Assembly: GCA_037965595.1 (NCBI GenBank)
Contig: CP150183.1
Span: 1,736,001-1,800,000 of the forward strand
Direction: 5' to 3'
Length of the DNA: 64,000 bases
From: Alkalihalobacillus sp. FSL W8-0930
Lineage (GTDB): Bacteria; Bacillota; Bacilli; Bacillales; Bacillaceae_D
Under the pieces are notes generated by a model. The model did no database searches and had not been told where the DNA came from. It saw only the letters and a list, made by a program, of their open reading frames with translations. The position numbers and the translations under genes are program-made. Shown here in pieces: positions 1-8,706 of the stretch (positions are counted from its first letter, which is position 1; each line of letters opens with the position of its first letter).

Positions 1-1
1 G

Positions 2-1027
2 CAAATTGAAAAGGACCAGGCTCAAATTACAAGCGGAGTGCGTCACGGGAAAACAACGGGAGCGCCGATCGCTTTAGTTGTTGAAAACAAAGATTGGACG
101 CATTGGACAAAAGTAATGGGTGCAGAACCGATTTCTGAAGATGAAGAAAAGGAAGTAAAACGTAAGCTGACTCGTCCAAGACCTGGACACGCAGACTTAA
201 ATGGAGCGATTAAATACGGTCACCGTGATATGAGAAATGTACTTGAGCGTTCCTCAGCACGTGAAACGACTGTTCGTGTTGCAGCAGGAGCAGTCGCAAA
301 AAAAATTCTAAAGACATTCGGAATTGAAGTAGCTGGTCATGTGCTTGAAATCGGTGGAGTTCGTGCAGTTGATACGGATTACACGTCTGTAGAAGATCTA
401 AAAGAACGTTCGGAGGCTTCTCAAGTACGTTGCTTGGATGAACAAGCTTCAGAACAAATGATTGCAGCCATTGATCAAGCAAAACAAGACGGGGATTCAA
501 TAGGCGGAGTGGTTGAAGTTGTTGTTCAAGGAGTACCAATTGGACTAGGAAGCCATGTTCAATATGATCGTAAGCTTGATGCAAAAATTGCGGGTGCCGT
601 GATGAGCATTAATGCCTTTAAAGGTGTTGAAATCGGGATTGGTTTCGAGGCAGCTAGGTTACCAGGAAGTCGTGTTCACGACGAAATTCTTTGGAACCAA
701 GAAGACGGGTACACTCGTAAAACAAATAATCTTGGCGGTTTTGAAGGTGGAATGACGAATGGTATGCCAATTGTCGTTAAGGGTGTGATGAAACCTATCC
801 CAACGTTATACAAACCACTTCAAAGTGTTGATATTGATTCAAAAGAGCCATTCCAGGCAAGCATTGAGCGTTCTGATAGCTGTGCAGTTCCAGCAGCATC
901 CGTTGTAGCTGAAGCGGTCGTTGCCTGGGAAGTAGCCAATGCACTTCTTGAAACATTTGGAGCTGACCGAGTTGACTCAATTGCTGAAAACATTCGTCGC
1001 CATAATGAAGAAGCAAAGGACTTTTAA
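2..1027 (+). CDS. aroC: Chorismate synthase, 5' end missing
   Basis: This enzyme makes chorismate from EPSP, the last step of the shikimate pathway, and needs reduced FMN. The open frame runs in from before base 1 (first whole codon at 2), so the N-terminus lies outside the window and the GTG at 38 is not the start. Visible family wording includes [12 protein letters not shown] near the left end, [15 protein letters not shown], the ERSSARET motif, and GGMTNGMP in the C-terminal half. The stop overlaps the aroB start by one base, so the two are translationally coupled. It is called aroF in B. subtilis nomenclature. Confidence 0.97.
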   Translation, partial: QIEKDQAQITSGVRHGKTTGAPIALVVENKDWTHWTKVMGAEPISEDEEKEVKRKLTRPRPGHADLNGAIKYGHRDMRNVLERSSARETTVRVAAGAVAKKILKTFGIEVAGHVLEIGGVRAVDTDYTSVEDLKERSEASQVRCLDEQASEQMIAAIDQAKQDGDSIGGVVEVVVQGVPIGLGSHVQYDRKLDAKIAGAVMSINAFKGVEIGIGFEAARLPGSRVHDEILWNQEDGYTRKTNNLGGFEGGMTNGMPIVVKGVMKPIPTLYKPLQSVDIDSKEPFQASIERSDSCAVPAASVVAEAVVAWEVANALLETFGADRVDSIAENIRRHNEEAKDF

Positions 1028-2103
1028 TGATGAAAACAGTGCCAGTAGACATTGAACACCATGCTTACAAGGTTTATCTTGATAAGGGACTCAGGTTTCG
1101 TGTTGGTGAGTTATTAAAAGAAAGCTTAGGTGAACAGCCATCTTCACTCTTTATCGTGACTGATTCTACGGTAGCTCCTTTATACTTAGAGGATGTTCTT
1201 AGTGGATTACCAAAAGAGTTAAACGTTACGAGTGTTACGATTGATAGTGGCGAGCAGTCTAAATCATTTAAAGAATATGAGTACCTTTTAACAGAAGCGT
1301 TAAAAGCTGGTCTTGATCGTAAATCTGTTTTGATTGCTTTAGGTGGAGGAGTGGTTGGCGACATCGCTGGATTTGTCGCTGCCACTTACATGCGAGGCAT
1401 TCGCTTTATTCAGATGCCTACCACATTGCTTGCACAGGATAGTAGTGTAGGTGGAAAAGTGGCGATTAATCATCCGCTTGGGAAAAACATGATTGGTGCG
1501 TTCCATCAACCTGAAGCTGTGTATTATGATACTGAGATGTTAGCCACTCTTCCTGATAAAGAGTGGAGATCTGGATTTGCTGAAGTCTTTAAGCATGGTT
1601 TAATCCTTGATGGACCGTTTTATCAATGGTTAGGTGATCACGTTCAACAGCTACCGATTCAGGATCATTATATGAGTGAATTATTGGCTCGTTCCATTGC
1701 AATTAAAGCAGAAGTGGTTTCAAAGGATGAACGAGAACAAGGAATACGTGCATATCTTAATTTAGGTCATACGCTAGGTCATGCGATTGAATCAGTCTCT
1801 GGGTATGGCGCAATCACACATGGTGAAGCTGTCGTCATTGGGATTGTATTTGCAATGAAGATTAGTGAAAAGCATTATCAAACGGATCTTAAGATCTCAG
1901 ACTTTACCAAGTGGGTAGAAGGTTTAGGGTATGAAACCAAGATTCCAAGCCAATTAGATCGTCAAATGCTTTTAGAAGCGATGAAAAAAGATAAAAAAAC
2001 AGAAGCAGGCTCAATCCGAATGGTTTTACTCAAGAAAATTGGAGAAGCCTCAGTTGAAAAAATAGACGAAAATCTCATTCTATCATTCTTAAACGAGCAG
2101 TAA
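1027..2103 (+). CDS. aroB: 3-dehydroquinate synthase
   Basis: The product converts DAHP to 3-dehydroquinate, the second shikimate-pathway step, using NAD and a divalent metal. The 358-residue protein has the expected length. It shows the glycine-rich GGGVVGDIAGF NAD-binding segment, PTTLLAQDSSVGGK, and the metal-binding histidine motifs NLGHTLGHAIE and THGEAV. Two adjacent ATG codons (1027 and 1030) can serve as start; the first overlaps the aroC stop. It sits between aroC and aroH in the usual Bacillus order. Confidence 0.97.
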   Translation: MMKTVPVDIEHHAYKVYLDKGLRFRVGELLKESLGEQPSSLFIVTDSTVAPLYLEDVLSGLPKELNVTSVTIDSGEQSKSFKEYEYLLTEALKAGLDRKSVLIALGGGVVGDIAGFVAATYMRGIRFIQMPTTLLAQDSSVGGKVAINHPLGKNMIGAFHQPEAVYYDTEMLATLPDKEWRSGFAEVFKHGLILDGPFYQWLGDHVQQLPIQDHYMSELLARSIAIKAEVVSKDEREQGIRAYLNLGHTLGHAIESVSGYGAITHGEAVVIGIVFAMKISEKHYQTDLKISDFTKWVEGLGYETKIPSQLDRQMLLEAMKKDKKTEAGSIRMVLLKKIGEASVEKIDENLILSFLNEQ

Positions 2104-2114
2104 GGAGGCACGTA

Positions 2115-2492
2115 ATGGTTAGAGGAATACGTGGCGCAACAACCGTGAAGGTTAATCAAGAAGACGATATCTTAAATGAAACAGAGCGTTTATTTGTAGC
2201 GATTGCAGAACACAATGAAATTGATCCAGAGGACGTAGCGCAAGTCCTAATTACAGTTACAGACGACTTAAATGCGACATTTCCTGCAAAAGCAATGCGC
2301 AGACTGCCTGGCTGGGATTTTGTTCCGGTAACGTGTGCAAAAGAAATTAATGTTCCAGGAAGCCTGCCACAATGTGTACGCATTTTAATGACGGTTAATA
2401 CATCTAAGACTCAACAAGAGATTCATCATGTGTATTTAAATGAAGCCACTAAGCTTAGACCTGATTTAATAAAAACAAGTATGAATAGTTGA
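2115..2492 (+). CDS. aroH: Chorismate mutase, AroH type
   Basis: The product rearranges chorismate to prephenate, the branch point to Phe and Tyr. It has 125 residues, close to the 127 of the monofunctional B. subtilis enzyme. It has the family start MVRGIRGATTV, the NATFPAKAMR segment that contributes active-site residues, and the basic VPGSLPQCVRILM stretch near the C-terminus. A strong AGGAGG lies just upstream of the ATG. The trp promoter -35 element overlaps its stop codon. Confidence 0.96.
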   Translation: MVRGIRGATTVKVNQEDDILNETERLFVAIAEHNEIDPEDVAQVLITVTDDLNATFPAKAMRRLPGWDFVPVTCAKEINVPGSLPQCVRILMTVNTSKTQQEIHHVYLNEATKLRPDLIKTSMNS

Positions 2493-2517
2493 CGAATAAA
2501 AGTGTTCAAGGTACAAT
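2489..2517 (+). promoter_or_regulatory. Internal trp promoter (sigma-A)
   Basis: TTGACG (2489-2494) and TACAAT (2512-2517) are separated by exactly 17 bases. The -35 overlaps the aroH stop codon. Transcription would start near 2524, about 225 bases before trpE, producing the attenuation leader. Location matches the trp promoter embedded in the aromatic supraoperon of B. subtilis. Confidence 0.88.
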
Positions 2518-2531
2518 TTACAAAAGTGTAC

Positions 2532-2547
2532 GGACCAGAGGGTCTGT
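2532..2547 (+). promoter_or_regulatory. 5' stem-loop of the trp leader
   Basis: CGGACC and GGTCTG form a six-pair stem (one G-U) with a four-base loop, within about 10 bases of the predicted start of the transcript. A 5' stem-loop at this place is known in the B. subtilis trp leader, where it adds to TRAP binding. The equivalence here is inferred from position. Confidence 0.6.
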
Positions 2548-2557
2548 AGCTTCAGTT

Positions 2558-2630
2558 GAGAGTTTAGTTGAGATTTACCCATTAATGAGAAGAGCTGAGA
2601 TGAGAAGAGCAGAGCTTGAGCAGAGACGAG
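2558..2630 (+). promoter_or_regulatory. TRAP binding site, twelve G/UAG triplets
   Basis: GAG or TAG triplets begin at 2558, 2565, 2570, 2587, 2592, 2597, 2602, 2607, 2612, 2618, 2623 and 2628. Nine of them (2587-2630) are spaced by two or three bases, the spacing needed to wrap RNA round the TRAP ring. The first three are set apart by a 14-base gap. B. subtilis has eleven triplets in its trp leader. Binding of tryptophan-loaded TRAP should favour the downstream terminator. The mtrB gene for TRAP would lie left of this window. Confidence 0.9.
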
Positions 2631-2647
2631 ATTCTTTTACCAATGAC

Positions 2648-2681
2648 ACGTCCCTGAGCTAGCCTCAGTGGGCGTTTTTTT
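2648..2681 (+). terminator. trp attenuator terminator
   Basis: An 11-bp stem (2648-2658 with 2664-2675, one G-U and one bulged T at 2669) has a five-base loop and is followed by a run of seven T. It lies between the TRAP triplets and trpE, as expected for transcription attenuation. Confidence 0.9.
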
Positions 2682-2723
2682 ATAATATCTGCCTCATTCC
2701 TCCTTCGTTTTTTCCACTTCAGC

Positions 2724-2738
2724 CCTCATAATTTGAGG
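2724..2738 (+). promoter_or_regulatory. Hairpin hiding the trpE ribosome binding site
   Basis: CCTCA (2724-2728) pairs with TGAGG (2734-2738), which is part of the trpE Shine-Dalgarno GAGGAG. Upstream CCTCCT near 2699 could pair with the same GGAG. In B. subtilis, TRAP binding promotes a structure that blocks trpE translation; this hairpin could serve the same end. Confidence 0.5.
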
Positions 2739-2748
2739 AGCGAGAGAC

Positions 2749-4260
2749 ATGAAACACACTTCCTATGAAACATTCAAAGAAGCTTTTCAGACGTACAAAA
2801 CGGTTGTCTATTCCGCACGTTATTTCGTTGACGGCTTAACACCAATCCATATTACTCAGCAGCTTCATGATCAAGTTGCTTTTTTACTTGAAAGTAGAGA
2901 TGACGAGTCTTCATGGTCACGCTACTCGTTCATCGGTTTAAACCCACTTTACCAGTTAAAAGAATTATATGGAAAATATTATACATTTAATCAAAGTGGT
3001 CATCCAATTATAGAAGAAGACTCGTTTAAGGAAGCGTTGGACGTCACGATGAGTTATCTACATGTAGAGCCAGTTGATTTGCCAATTCCTTTTCGAGGAG
3101 GCGCAGTTGGGTACATGAGCTATGATGCCATTGAAACAATTGAACCCAAGTTAAAAAGAGATAGCGAGAATGCAGTCCCTCATTACCACTTCTTATTTTG
3201 TGAAACCATGCTTGCCTATGATCATGTGCAAAAAGAGTTAATTATTATGGTGCATTTGCCAGTAGAGGAGCAAACAGATTCAAAGTCTCTTTATAAAGAA
3301 GGAGAACAAAAAGTAGCAACCGTTCTTGGGCAACTTGAGAAATCTGTTTCACATTTTTCTCCAACGGGTGTTCCTGAAAACCATACAGACGTATCGTTCG
3401 ATGGCGTTGAATCAAATTACACGAAGCAGTCGTTTATGAGAGATGTTCAGATTATTCAGGATTATATAAAAGCGGGGGATGTGTTTCAAGCCGTCTTATC
3501 GCAGCAATTTACAATGCCCGTAACCGTTTCTGCGTTAGATATTTACCGAGTGTTACGTTTAATTAATCCTTCACCTTATTTGTTTTATCTTCGGTATGAT
3601 CAGCTTGAAATTGTTGGAAGCTCGCCGGAACGACTTGTTCAGGTTCAAGATCGTCATGTTGAAATTCATCCAATAGCAGGTACAAGGCCGAGAGGAAATA
3701 CACCTGAAGAAGATAAACGATTAGCAGAGGAGCTTCTTGCAGATGAGAAAGAGCGAGCAGAGCATTACATGCTTGTAGACCTTGCGAGAAATGATGTTGG
3801 CCGTATTGCCACCTATGGCTCCGTTAAAACACCTAAATTAGTAGAAATCGGATTGTTTTCACATGTAATGCATATTGTCTCAAAAGTAACTGGAGAACTG
3901 CATGCGGATACACAACCATTAGAAGCACTCATGGCTTCATTTCCTGCAGGTACCGTTTCAGGAGCTCCTAAAATCCGAGCGATGGAAATTCTTCAAGAGC
4001 TTGAGCCTACAAAACGAGGCATCTACGCTGGTGCCATTGGCTACCTAGGATATGACGGCAATATTGATTCATGTATCGCTATTCGAACAATGACCATTCA
4101 AAATGGAAAAGCAATGATTCAAGCAGGGGCTGGTGTAGTGGCGGATTCGGATCCGGAATCTGAGTACAAGGAAACGCAAAACAAAGCGAAAGCGTTAATC
4201 CGTGCCGTTCAAGTAGCTGAGTCCATGTTTCAAAAAAAGGAGGCATCTCATCATGTTTAA
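2749..4260 (+). CDS. trpE: Anthranilate synthase component I
   Basis: The product makes anthranilate from chorismate together with a glutamine amidotransferase subunit (TrpG/PabA), which is not encoded here and in B. subtilis lies in the folate operon. The 503-residue length is normal. The LLES motif near residue 49 belongs to the tryptophan feedback site. Chorismate-binding motifs in the C-terminal half include IAGTRPRG, DEKERAEHYMLVDLARND and FPAGTVSGAPK. It is the first gene of trpEDCFBA and overlaps trpD by 8 bases. Control is by the TRAP leader upstream. Confidence 0.97.
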   Translation: MKHTSYETFKEAFQTYKTVVYSARYFVDGLTPIHITQQLHDQVAFLLESRDDESSWSRYSFIGLNPLYQLKELYGKYYTFNQSGHPIIEEDSFKEALDVTMSYLHVEPVDLPIPFRGGAVGYMSYDAIETIEPKLKRDSENAVPHYHFLFCETMLAYDHVQKELIIMVHLPVEEQTDSKSLYKEGEQKVATVLGQLEKSVSHFSPTGVPENHTDVSFDGVESNYTKQSFMRDVQIIQDYIKAGDVFQAVLSQQFTMPVTVSALDIYRVLRLINPSPYLFYLRYDQLEIVGSSPERLVQVQDRHVEIHPIAGTRPRGNTPEEDKRLAEELLADEKERAEHYMLVDLARNDVGRIATYGSVKTPKLVEIGLFSHVMHIVSKVTGELHADTQPLEALMASFPAGTVSGAPKIRAMEILQELEPTKRGIYAGAIGYLGYDGNIDSCIAIRTMTIQNGKAMIQAGAGVVADSDPESEYKETQNKAKALIRAVQVAESMFQKKEASHHV

Positions 4261-5281
4261 ACAATTCCTTGAAAAATGTGCAGAGGGTCAATTCTTAGAT
4301 GAACATGAAGCTTATGCGGCGATGGACCTAATTATGAAAAATAAGGCTGAAGTTAGTCAGATTGCTAGTTTAATTAGTATGATGAGACTTAGAGGTGAAT
4401 CAGTAGACGAATTAGTTGGATTTGCACGAGCGATGAGAGCACACGCCATTTCCATACCTCACCAGGTAAAAGGTGTTCTTGATACATGTGGCACGGGGGG
4501 AGATCGCCTTGGAACTTTTAACATTTCAACAGCAGTCTCATTTGTTGCAGCAGCTGCAAGCGTCCCTGTTGCAAAGCATGGGAATCGAGCCGTAACCTCT
4601 AAGAGTGGTAGTGCTGATGTGCTTGAGTATTTAGGGATTAACATTCAACAGACGCCAGTAGAGGCGGCGAATGCACTTAGTGAGAAGGGCTTAAGCTTTC
4701 TATTTGCTCCCCTTTACCATTCTTCTATGAAATATGCCGCACCTGCAAGAAAACAGATTGGCTTTCGGACCATTTTTAACTTGTTAGGTCCACTTACGAA
4801 TCCTGCTGGAGCGCCTCATCAGTTAATTGGGGTTTCAGGTAGAGAACATGCATTAAAAATGGGTGAAGCGATTCGAAGATTAGGAACCACTCATACCGTC
4901 CTTGTAACAGGCAAAGATAATCTAGATGAGTGCTCTGTCTATGGGACCACTCAAATTGTCGACGTGATTGGAGACACAATCCAGGTGTATGAGCTTGATC
5001 CACAGGAAGTGGGATTAGACGCGGGTGAGCTATCAGATATACAAGTGGAAAGTGTTGAACAAAGTGCGGTATTGATTCAACAAGTGTTTGAAGGATGTGC
5101 AAATCAATCAGCTACATCCACTGTGTTATTAAATGCAGGAGTTGCCTTATATGCGGCAAATCACGTTTCATGCATTCAAGAAGGTGTTCATAGGGCTCGA
5201 GGTCTACTTGAGTCAAAAAAGGTGTTAGCTTTTATGTCAGCTTTAAACACACAGCAGCAGGGGGATTTTAAACATGCTTGA
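4253..5281 (+). CDS. trpD: Anthranilate phosphoribosyltransferase
   Basis: The product joins anthranilate to PRPP. The 342 residues match the family length. The PRPP loop reads DTCGTGGDRLGTFNIST, and KHGNRAVTSKSGSADVLE follows as in characterised TrpD proteins; NLLGPLTNPA is a further signature. The start ATG at 4253 lies inside the end of trpE, with its AAGGAGG also inside trpE, so the two genes are coupled. It overlaps trpC by 8 bases. Confidence 0.97.
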   Translation: MFKQFLEKCAEGQFLDEHEAYAAMDLIMKNKAEVSQIASLISMMRLRGESVDELVGFARAMRAHAISIPHQVKGVLDTCGTGGDRLGTFNISTAVSFVAAAASVPVAKHGNRAVTSKSGSADVLEYLGINIQQTPVEAANALSEKGLSFLFAPLYHSSMKYAAPARKQIGFRTIFNLLGPLTNPAGAPHQLIGVSGREHALKMGEAIRRLGTTHTVLVTGKDNLDECSVYGTTQIVDVIGDTIQVYELDPQEVGLDAGELSDIQVESVEQSAVLIQQVFEGCANQSATSTVLLNAGVALYAANHVSCIQEGVHRARGLLESKKVLAFMSALNTQQQGDFKHA

Positions 5282-6029
5282 GACTATATTGGAAACAAAA
5301 AAACAAGAGTTATTATCACTTGAGTTACCACCGACACAACAGGTGACAAAAAGATCTCTGTACAGGGCATTAAGAGAGCCAAACCGACAAGTAGGGTTGA
5401 TAGCAGAAGTGAAAAAAGCTTCACCATCAAAGGGATTAATTCGAGAAGATTTTCAACCTGTGGAGATTGCTCAAGCATATGAAGCGTCTGGAGCAGATGC
5501 GATCTCGGTTTTAACTGATCAACAATACTTTCAAGGACATCGTGATTATTTAACAGCCATTAAGAAAGAAACAACCATTCCAGTTATGCGCAAAGATTTT
5601 ATTATTGATGAACAGCAAGTAGAAGAAAGTGCACGCATCGGGGCAGACGCCATTTTACTCATAGCTGGAACAGTGACGGATGAAGCCTTACACGAGCTGT
5701 ATCAATCTGCTCATCATAAAGGGATGGAGTGTTTGGTTGAGGTTCATGCTGCTGATGAGCTTACACGGTTACTTGAGGTTTTTACTCCACAACTAATCGG
5801 TATTAATAATCGTAACTTAAAAACATTTGTCACATCTCTCAAGCAAACAGAGGAGATTGCTAAAGGAGTACCAGCGGGCACAATGTTTGTAAGTGAAAGT
5901 GGTATTCATACTCCAAAAGATCTTAATCAAGTGAGCCTTGCGGGAGCTTCCGCAGTACTCGTAGGAGAGTCTCTTATGCGCGCAGAATCTCCGAATCTTG
6001 GAATCAAGTATCTTTTTGGAGAAAAATAG
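5274..6029 (+). CDS. trpC: Indole-3-glycerol phosphate synthase
   Basis: The product closes the indole ring of CdRP to give indole-3-glycerol phosphate. The 251-residue single (alpha/beta)8 barrel has the AEVKKASPSKG segment with its catalytic lysine, VMRKDFIID with the second lysine, the INNRNL motif and a phosphate-binding VSESGI / VLVGESLM end. It is not fused to TrpF, unlike in enteric bacteria. The trpF start follows directly after the stop. Confidence 0.97.
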   Translation: MLETILETKKQELLSLELPPTQQVTKRSLYRALREPNRQVGLIAEVKKASPSKGLIREDFQPVEIAQAYEASGADAISVLTDQQYFQGHRDYLTAIKKETTIPVMRKDFIIDEQQVEESARIGADAILLIAGTVTDEALHELYQSAHHKGMECLVEVHAADELTRLLEVFTPQLIGINNRNLKTFVTSLKQTEEIAKGVPAGTMFVSESGIHTPKDLNQVSLAGASAVLVGESLMRAESPNLGIKYLFGEK

Positions 6030-6680
6030 ATGAACCCTTTACTCAAATATTGTGGGAATCGTAGTGAGGACGACCTTGCTCTTACAAAGAAAAGTAAAGC
6101 CGACTATTTAGGATTTGTTTTCGTTCCAGGTACAAAACGATTTGTACGGGCAGAAGAAGTCAACAAGTGGTTAACGAAACATCCTGATACAAAGCAGAAG
6201 GTAGTCGCATTATTTGTGAATGAATCAACTGAGACGATTACATCGGTTTGCAACACCTGTCCGATTGATATTATTCAATGCCACGGTACAGAATCAAGTA
6301 CAACAATTGCTGAAATTAAACAAGCAACTCAGAAAGATGTTTGGAAAGTGATTCATCATCACGATCACGGCGTATCACAGATGAAAGAATATGAGGGGAT
6401 TGCAGACGGTTATATTATTGACACGAAAGTATCAGGAAGTTGGGGAGGAACCGGTCAAACCTTTGATTGGGAGAGTATACCTGACTATTTGAATGAAGGA
6501 AAACGTCAGTCTGTTCCTGTTTTTATTGCGGGTGGAGTGAATGCAGAGAATATAGCCATACTCGCTCGCTATAAGCCCGATGGCATTGATCTATCAAGTG
6601 GATTAGAGAGAGACCATAAAAAGTCACAAGAAGTGATTAGAGAGATAGAGAGGAAGTTGTTCAGAGATGACGAACTATAA
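6030..6680 (+). CDS. trpF: Phosphoribosylanthranilate isomerase
   Basis: The product carries out the Amadori rearrangement of PRA to CdRP. The protein has 216 residues. It begins with [13 protein letters not shown], which carries the family's catalytic cysteine (KxCG), and later has [17 protein letters not shown] with the general-acid aspartate and [10 protein letters not shown] as phosphate-binding loop. There is no gap between the trpC stop and this ATG, and it overlaps trpB by 14 bases, so it belongs to the tightly coupled trp operon. Confidence 0.95.
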   Translation: MNPLLKYCGNRSEDDLALTKKSKADYLGFVFVPGTKRFVRAEEVNKWLTKHPDTKQKVVALFVNESTETITSVCNTCPIDIIQCHGTESSTTIAEIKQATQKDVWKVIHHHDHGVSQMKEYEGIADGYIIDTKVSGSWGGTGQTFDWESIPDYLNEGKRQSVPVFIAGGVNAENIAILARYKPDGIDLSSGLERDHKKSQEVIREIERKLFRDDEL

Positions 6681-7872
6681 TCCGGATGAAAATGGACGCT
6701 TTGGAGAATTTGGTGGTAAATATGTGCCTGAAACGCTAATGAGTGTCATTGAAGAGCTTGAACAAGCCTTAGCAGAAGCCATGGATGATCAAGCGTTTAT
6801 TGATGAGTACCATGAACATTTACGTGAATACGCAGGGCGCCCTACAGCCCTTTCCTATGCTAAAAATATAAGTGAACAGATTGGCGGGGCGAAAATATAT
6901 TTAAAACGTGAAGATCTGCTTCACACAGGTGCTCACAAATTAAATAATGCAATGGGTCAAGCACTGCTTGCAAAGCGGATGGGGAAAACAAAGATTGTCG
7001 CAGAAACAGGTGCAGGTCAACATGGCGTGGCAACGGCAACGATTGCGGCTCGTTTTGGTTTAGAGTGCAAAGTGTTTATGGGAACAGAAGATATTGAACG
7101 CCAGGCACTTAATGTATTTCGAATGGAATTACTTGGAGCAGAGGTGGTTCCCGCTGAGTCTGGAAGCCGTACGTTAAAGGATGCTACAAATGAAGCCATC
7201 CGCTACTGGGTTGCCAATGCGGAAGATACTTTTTACTTAATTGGTTCGGTTGTTGGTCCACATCCGTATCCAAAAATGGTCCGTGATTTTCAACGAATTA
7301 TTGGAGATGAAGCAAAACGTCAGCTTCTTGAAGCAGAAGGGTGTTTGCCTTCTGAAATTATTGCCTGTGTGGGTGGCGGAAGCAATGCAATCGGTACGTT
7401 TTACCCTTACTTAGAAGACGATGTTGTCCTTACTGGCGTTGAAGCGGCAGGCCTAGGTGTCAACACCGATAAGCATGCTGCGACGATTACCAAAGGAACG
7501 CCTGGAGTGATTCACGGCTCATTAACCTATTTAATACAAGATGCGGCCGGCCAAATTATTGAGCCTTATTCCATTTCTGCCGGACTTGATTATCCAGGAG
7601 TAGGTCCCGAGCATGCGTTTCTTGCCAGCGAGGGGCGTGTGAACTATAAATCAGTAACGGACCAGCAGGCTCTTGATGCCTTAAGCCGACTTGCAAAAGA
7701 GGAAGGTATCATCCCAGCGATTGAATCCTCCCATGCATTAGCGATTGCCTTTGAACATGCTGCAAATCGTTCAAACGATGAGATTATTCTTGTTTGTTTG
7801 TCAGGTAGAGGAGACAAGGATGTTCATACCATTCGCAAACATTTACAAGGAGGGGACGATCATGAGCAGTGA
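6667..7872 (+). CDS. trpB: Tryptophan synthase beta chain
   Basis: The product condenses indole with serine in a PLP-dependent reaction inside the alpha2-beta2 complex. The 401-residue protein starts like TrpB1-type enzymes ([15 protein letters not shown]). The PLP lysine lies in [16 protein letters not shown], the [13 protein letters not shown] segment follows, and GGGSNAIG binds the cofactor phosphate. The start lies within the trpF end, preceded by an AGAGAGGAAG ribosome binding site. Confidence 0.97.
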   Translation: MTNYNPDENGRFGEFGGKYVPETLMSVIEELEQALAEAMDDQAFIDEYHEHLREYAGRPTALSYAKNISEQIGGAKIYLKREDLLHTGAHKLNNAMGQALLAKRMGKTKIVAETGAGQHGVATATIAARFGLECKVFMGTEDIERQALNVFRMELLGAEVVPAESGSRTLKDATNEAIRYWVANAEDTFYLIGSVVGPHPYPKMVRDFQRIIGDEAKRQLLEAEGCLPSEIIACVGGGSNAIGTFYPYLEDDVVLTGVEAAGLGVNTDKHAATITKGTPGVIHGSLTYLIQDAAGQIIEPYSISAGLDYPGVGPEHAFLASEGRVNYKSVTDQQALDALSRLAKEEGIIPAIESSHALAIAFEHAANRSNDEIILVCLSGRGDKDVHTIRKHLQGGDDHEQ

Positions 7873-8665
7873 GCGTTTGCAAAATCAATTAAATCAAGAT
7901 AAAGAACTATTTATTCCATTTATTACAGCCGGTGATCCAACTCCCGAGGTTACGATTGATCTCGCGCTTACATTGCAGGAAGCTGGAGCCTCCATTCTTG
8001 AGCTTGGCATTCCTTACTCTGATCCATTAGCCGATGGTCCAACGATTCAAGCTGCGTCCAAACGAGCGCTTTCAAATGGTATGAGTTTAACGGATGCTCT
8101 AAAACTTGTTCCAGAGATGCGAGATAGAGGGCTAACAATTCCTGTCATCATTTTCACGTATGTGAACCCTCTATTCCAATATGGCATAAAGCGTTTTACG
8201 GAAGAAGCAGCCGCATTTGGAGTAGACGGAATCTTAGTCCCTGACCTTCCTTACGAGGAAAGCGATCAACTTAGTCAGTATTGTGAAAACGAAAATTTGT
8301 CGTTAATCTCGCTTGTAGCCCCGACATCTAAAGAACGGATCAAAAAAATTGCTAGTCGTGCTCAAGGGTTTTTGTATTGTGTATCTTCCTTGGGAGTAAC
8401 AGGTGCACGAACGGACCTTGATCCACGTATTGAATCATTTTTAAAAACAGTAAAAGAGGCAAGTGAGGTACCAATAGCTGTTGGTTTTGGCATTTCAACA
8501 AGGGAACAGGTACAAACCATTCAAGGGCTAGCAGACGGAGTGGTCGTAGGAAGCGCGCTTGTTGAACAAATAGAGAAACAAGGGGAGAGTCTAAAGAATT
8601 CTGATGAAAAAGAATTAGCGCTTCAACGTATTAAATCATTTGTCAAAGCACTCATTTCAGAGTAA
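7862..8665 (+). CDS. trpA: Tryptophan synthase alpha chain
   Basis: The product cleaves indole-3-glycerol phosphate and channels indole to TrpB. I place the start at ATG 7862 (MSSERLQNQ), which has AAGGAGGGG just upstream and overlaps trpB by 11 bases; the frame is open further upstream but only inside trpB. That gives 267 residues, the normal size. Active-site segments are [15 protein letters not shown], with the catalytic residues of the family, and GVTGAR. It is the last trp gene of the run; hisC follows after 41 bases. Confidence 0.97.
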   Translation: MSSERLQNQLNQDKELFIPFITAGDPTPEVTIDLALTLQEAGASILELGIPYSDPLADGPTIQAASKRALSNGMSLTDALKLVPEMRDRGLTIPVIIFTYVNPLFQYGIKRFTEEAAAFGVDGILVPDLPYEESDQLSQYCENENLSLISLVAPTSKERIKKIASRAQGFLYCVSSLGVTGARTDLDPRIESFLKTVKEASEVPIAVGFGISTREQVQTIQGLADGVVVGSALVEQIEKQGESLKNSDEKELALQRIKSFVKALISE

Positions 8666-8669
8666 CATA

Positions 8670-8689
8670 GTCTAAGTAGATACTTAGAC
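8670..8689 (+). other. Intercistronic inverted repeat trpA-hisC
   Basis: GTCTAAGTA (8670-8678) and TACTTAGAC (8681-8689) are perfect inverted repeats with two bases between them; as RNA this is a seven-pair hairpin with a six-base loop. No T-run follows, so it is unlikely to be a terminator. It may stabilise or process the mRNA between trpA and hisC. Confidence 0.5.
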
Positions 8690-8706
8690 GATAAAGAGGT
8701 GCAATG

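Noticed and set aside
2493-2748. T-box leader for tryptophan before trpE
   Set aside because: No T-box core sequence is seen, while the G/UAG triplet array gives a full TRAP explanation.
7745-7861. Longer N-terminus for trpA
   Set aside because: The extension lies within trpB and lacks a ribosome binding site; the ATG at 7862 has a strong one and gives the family length.
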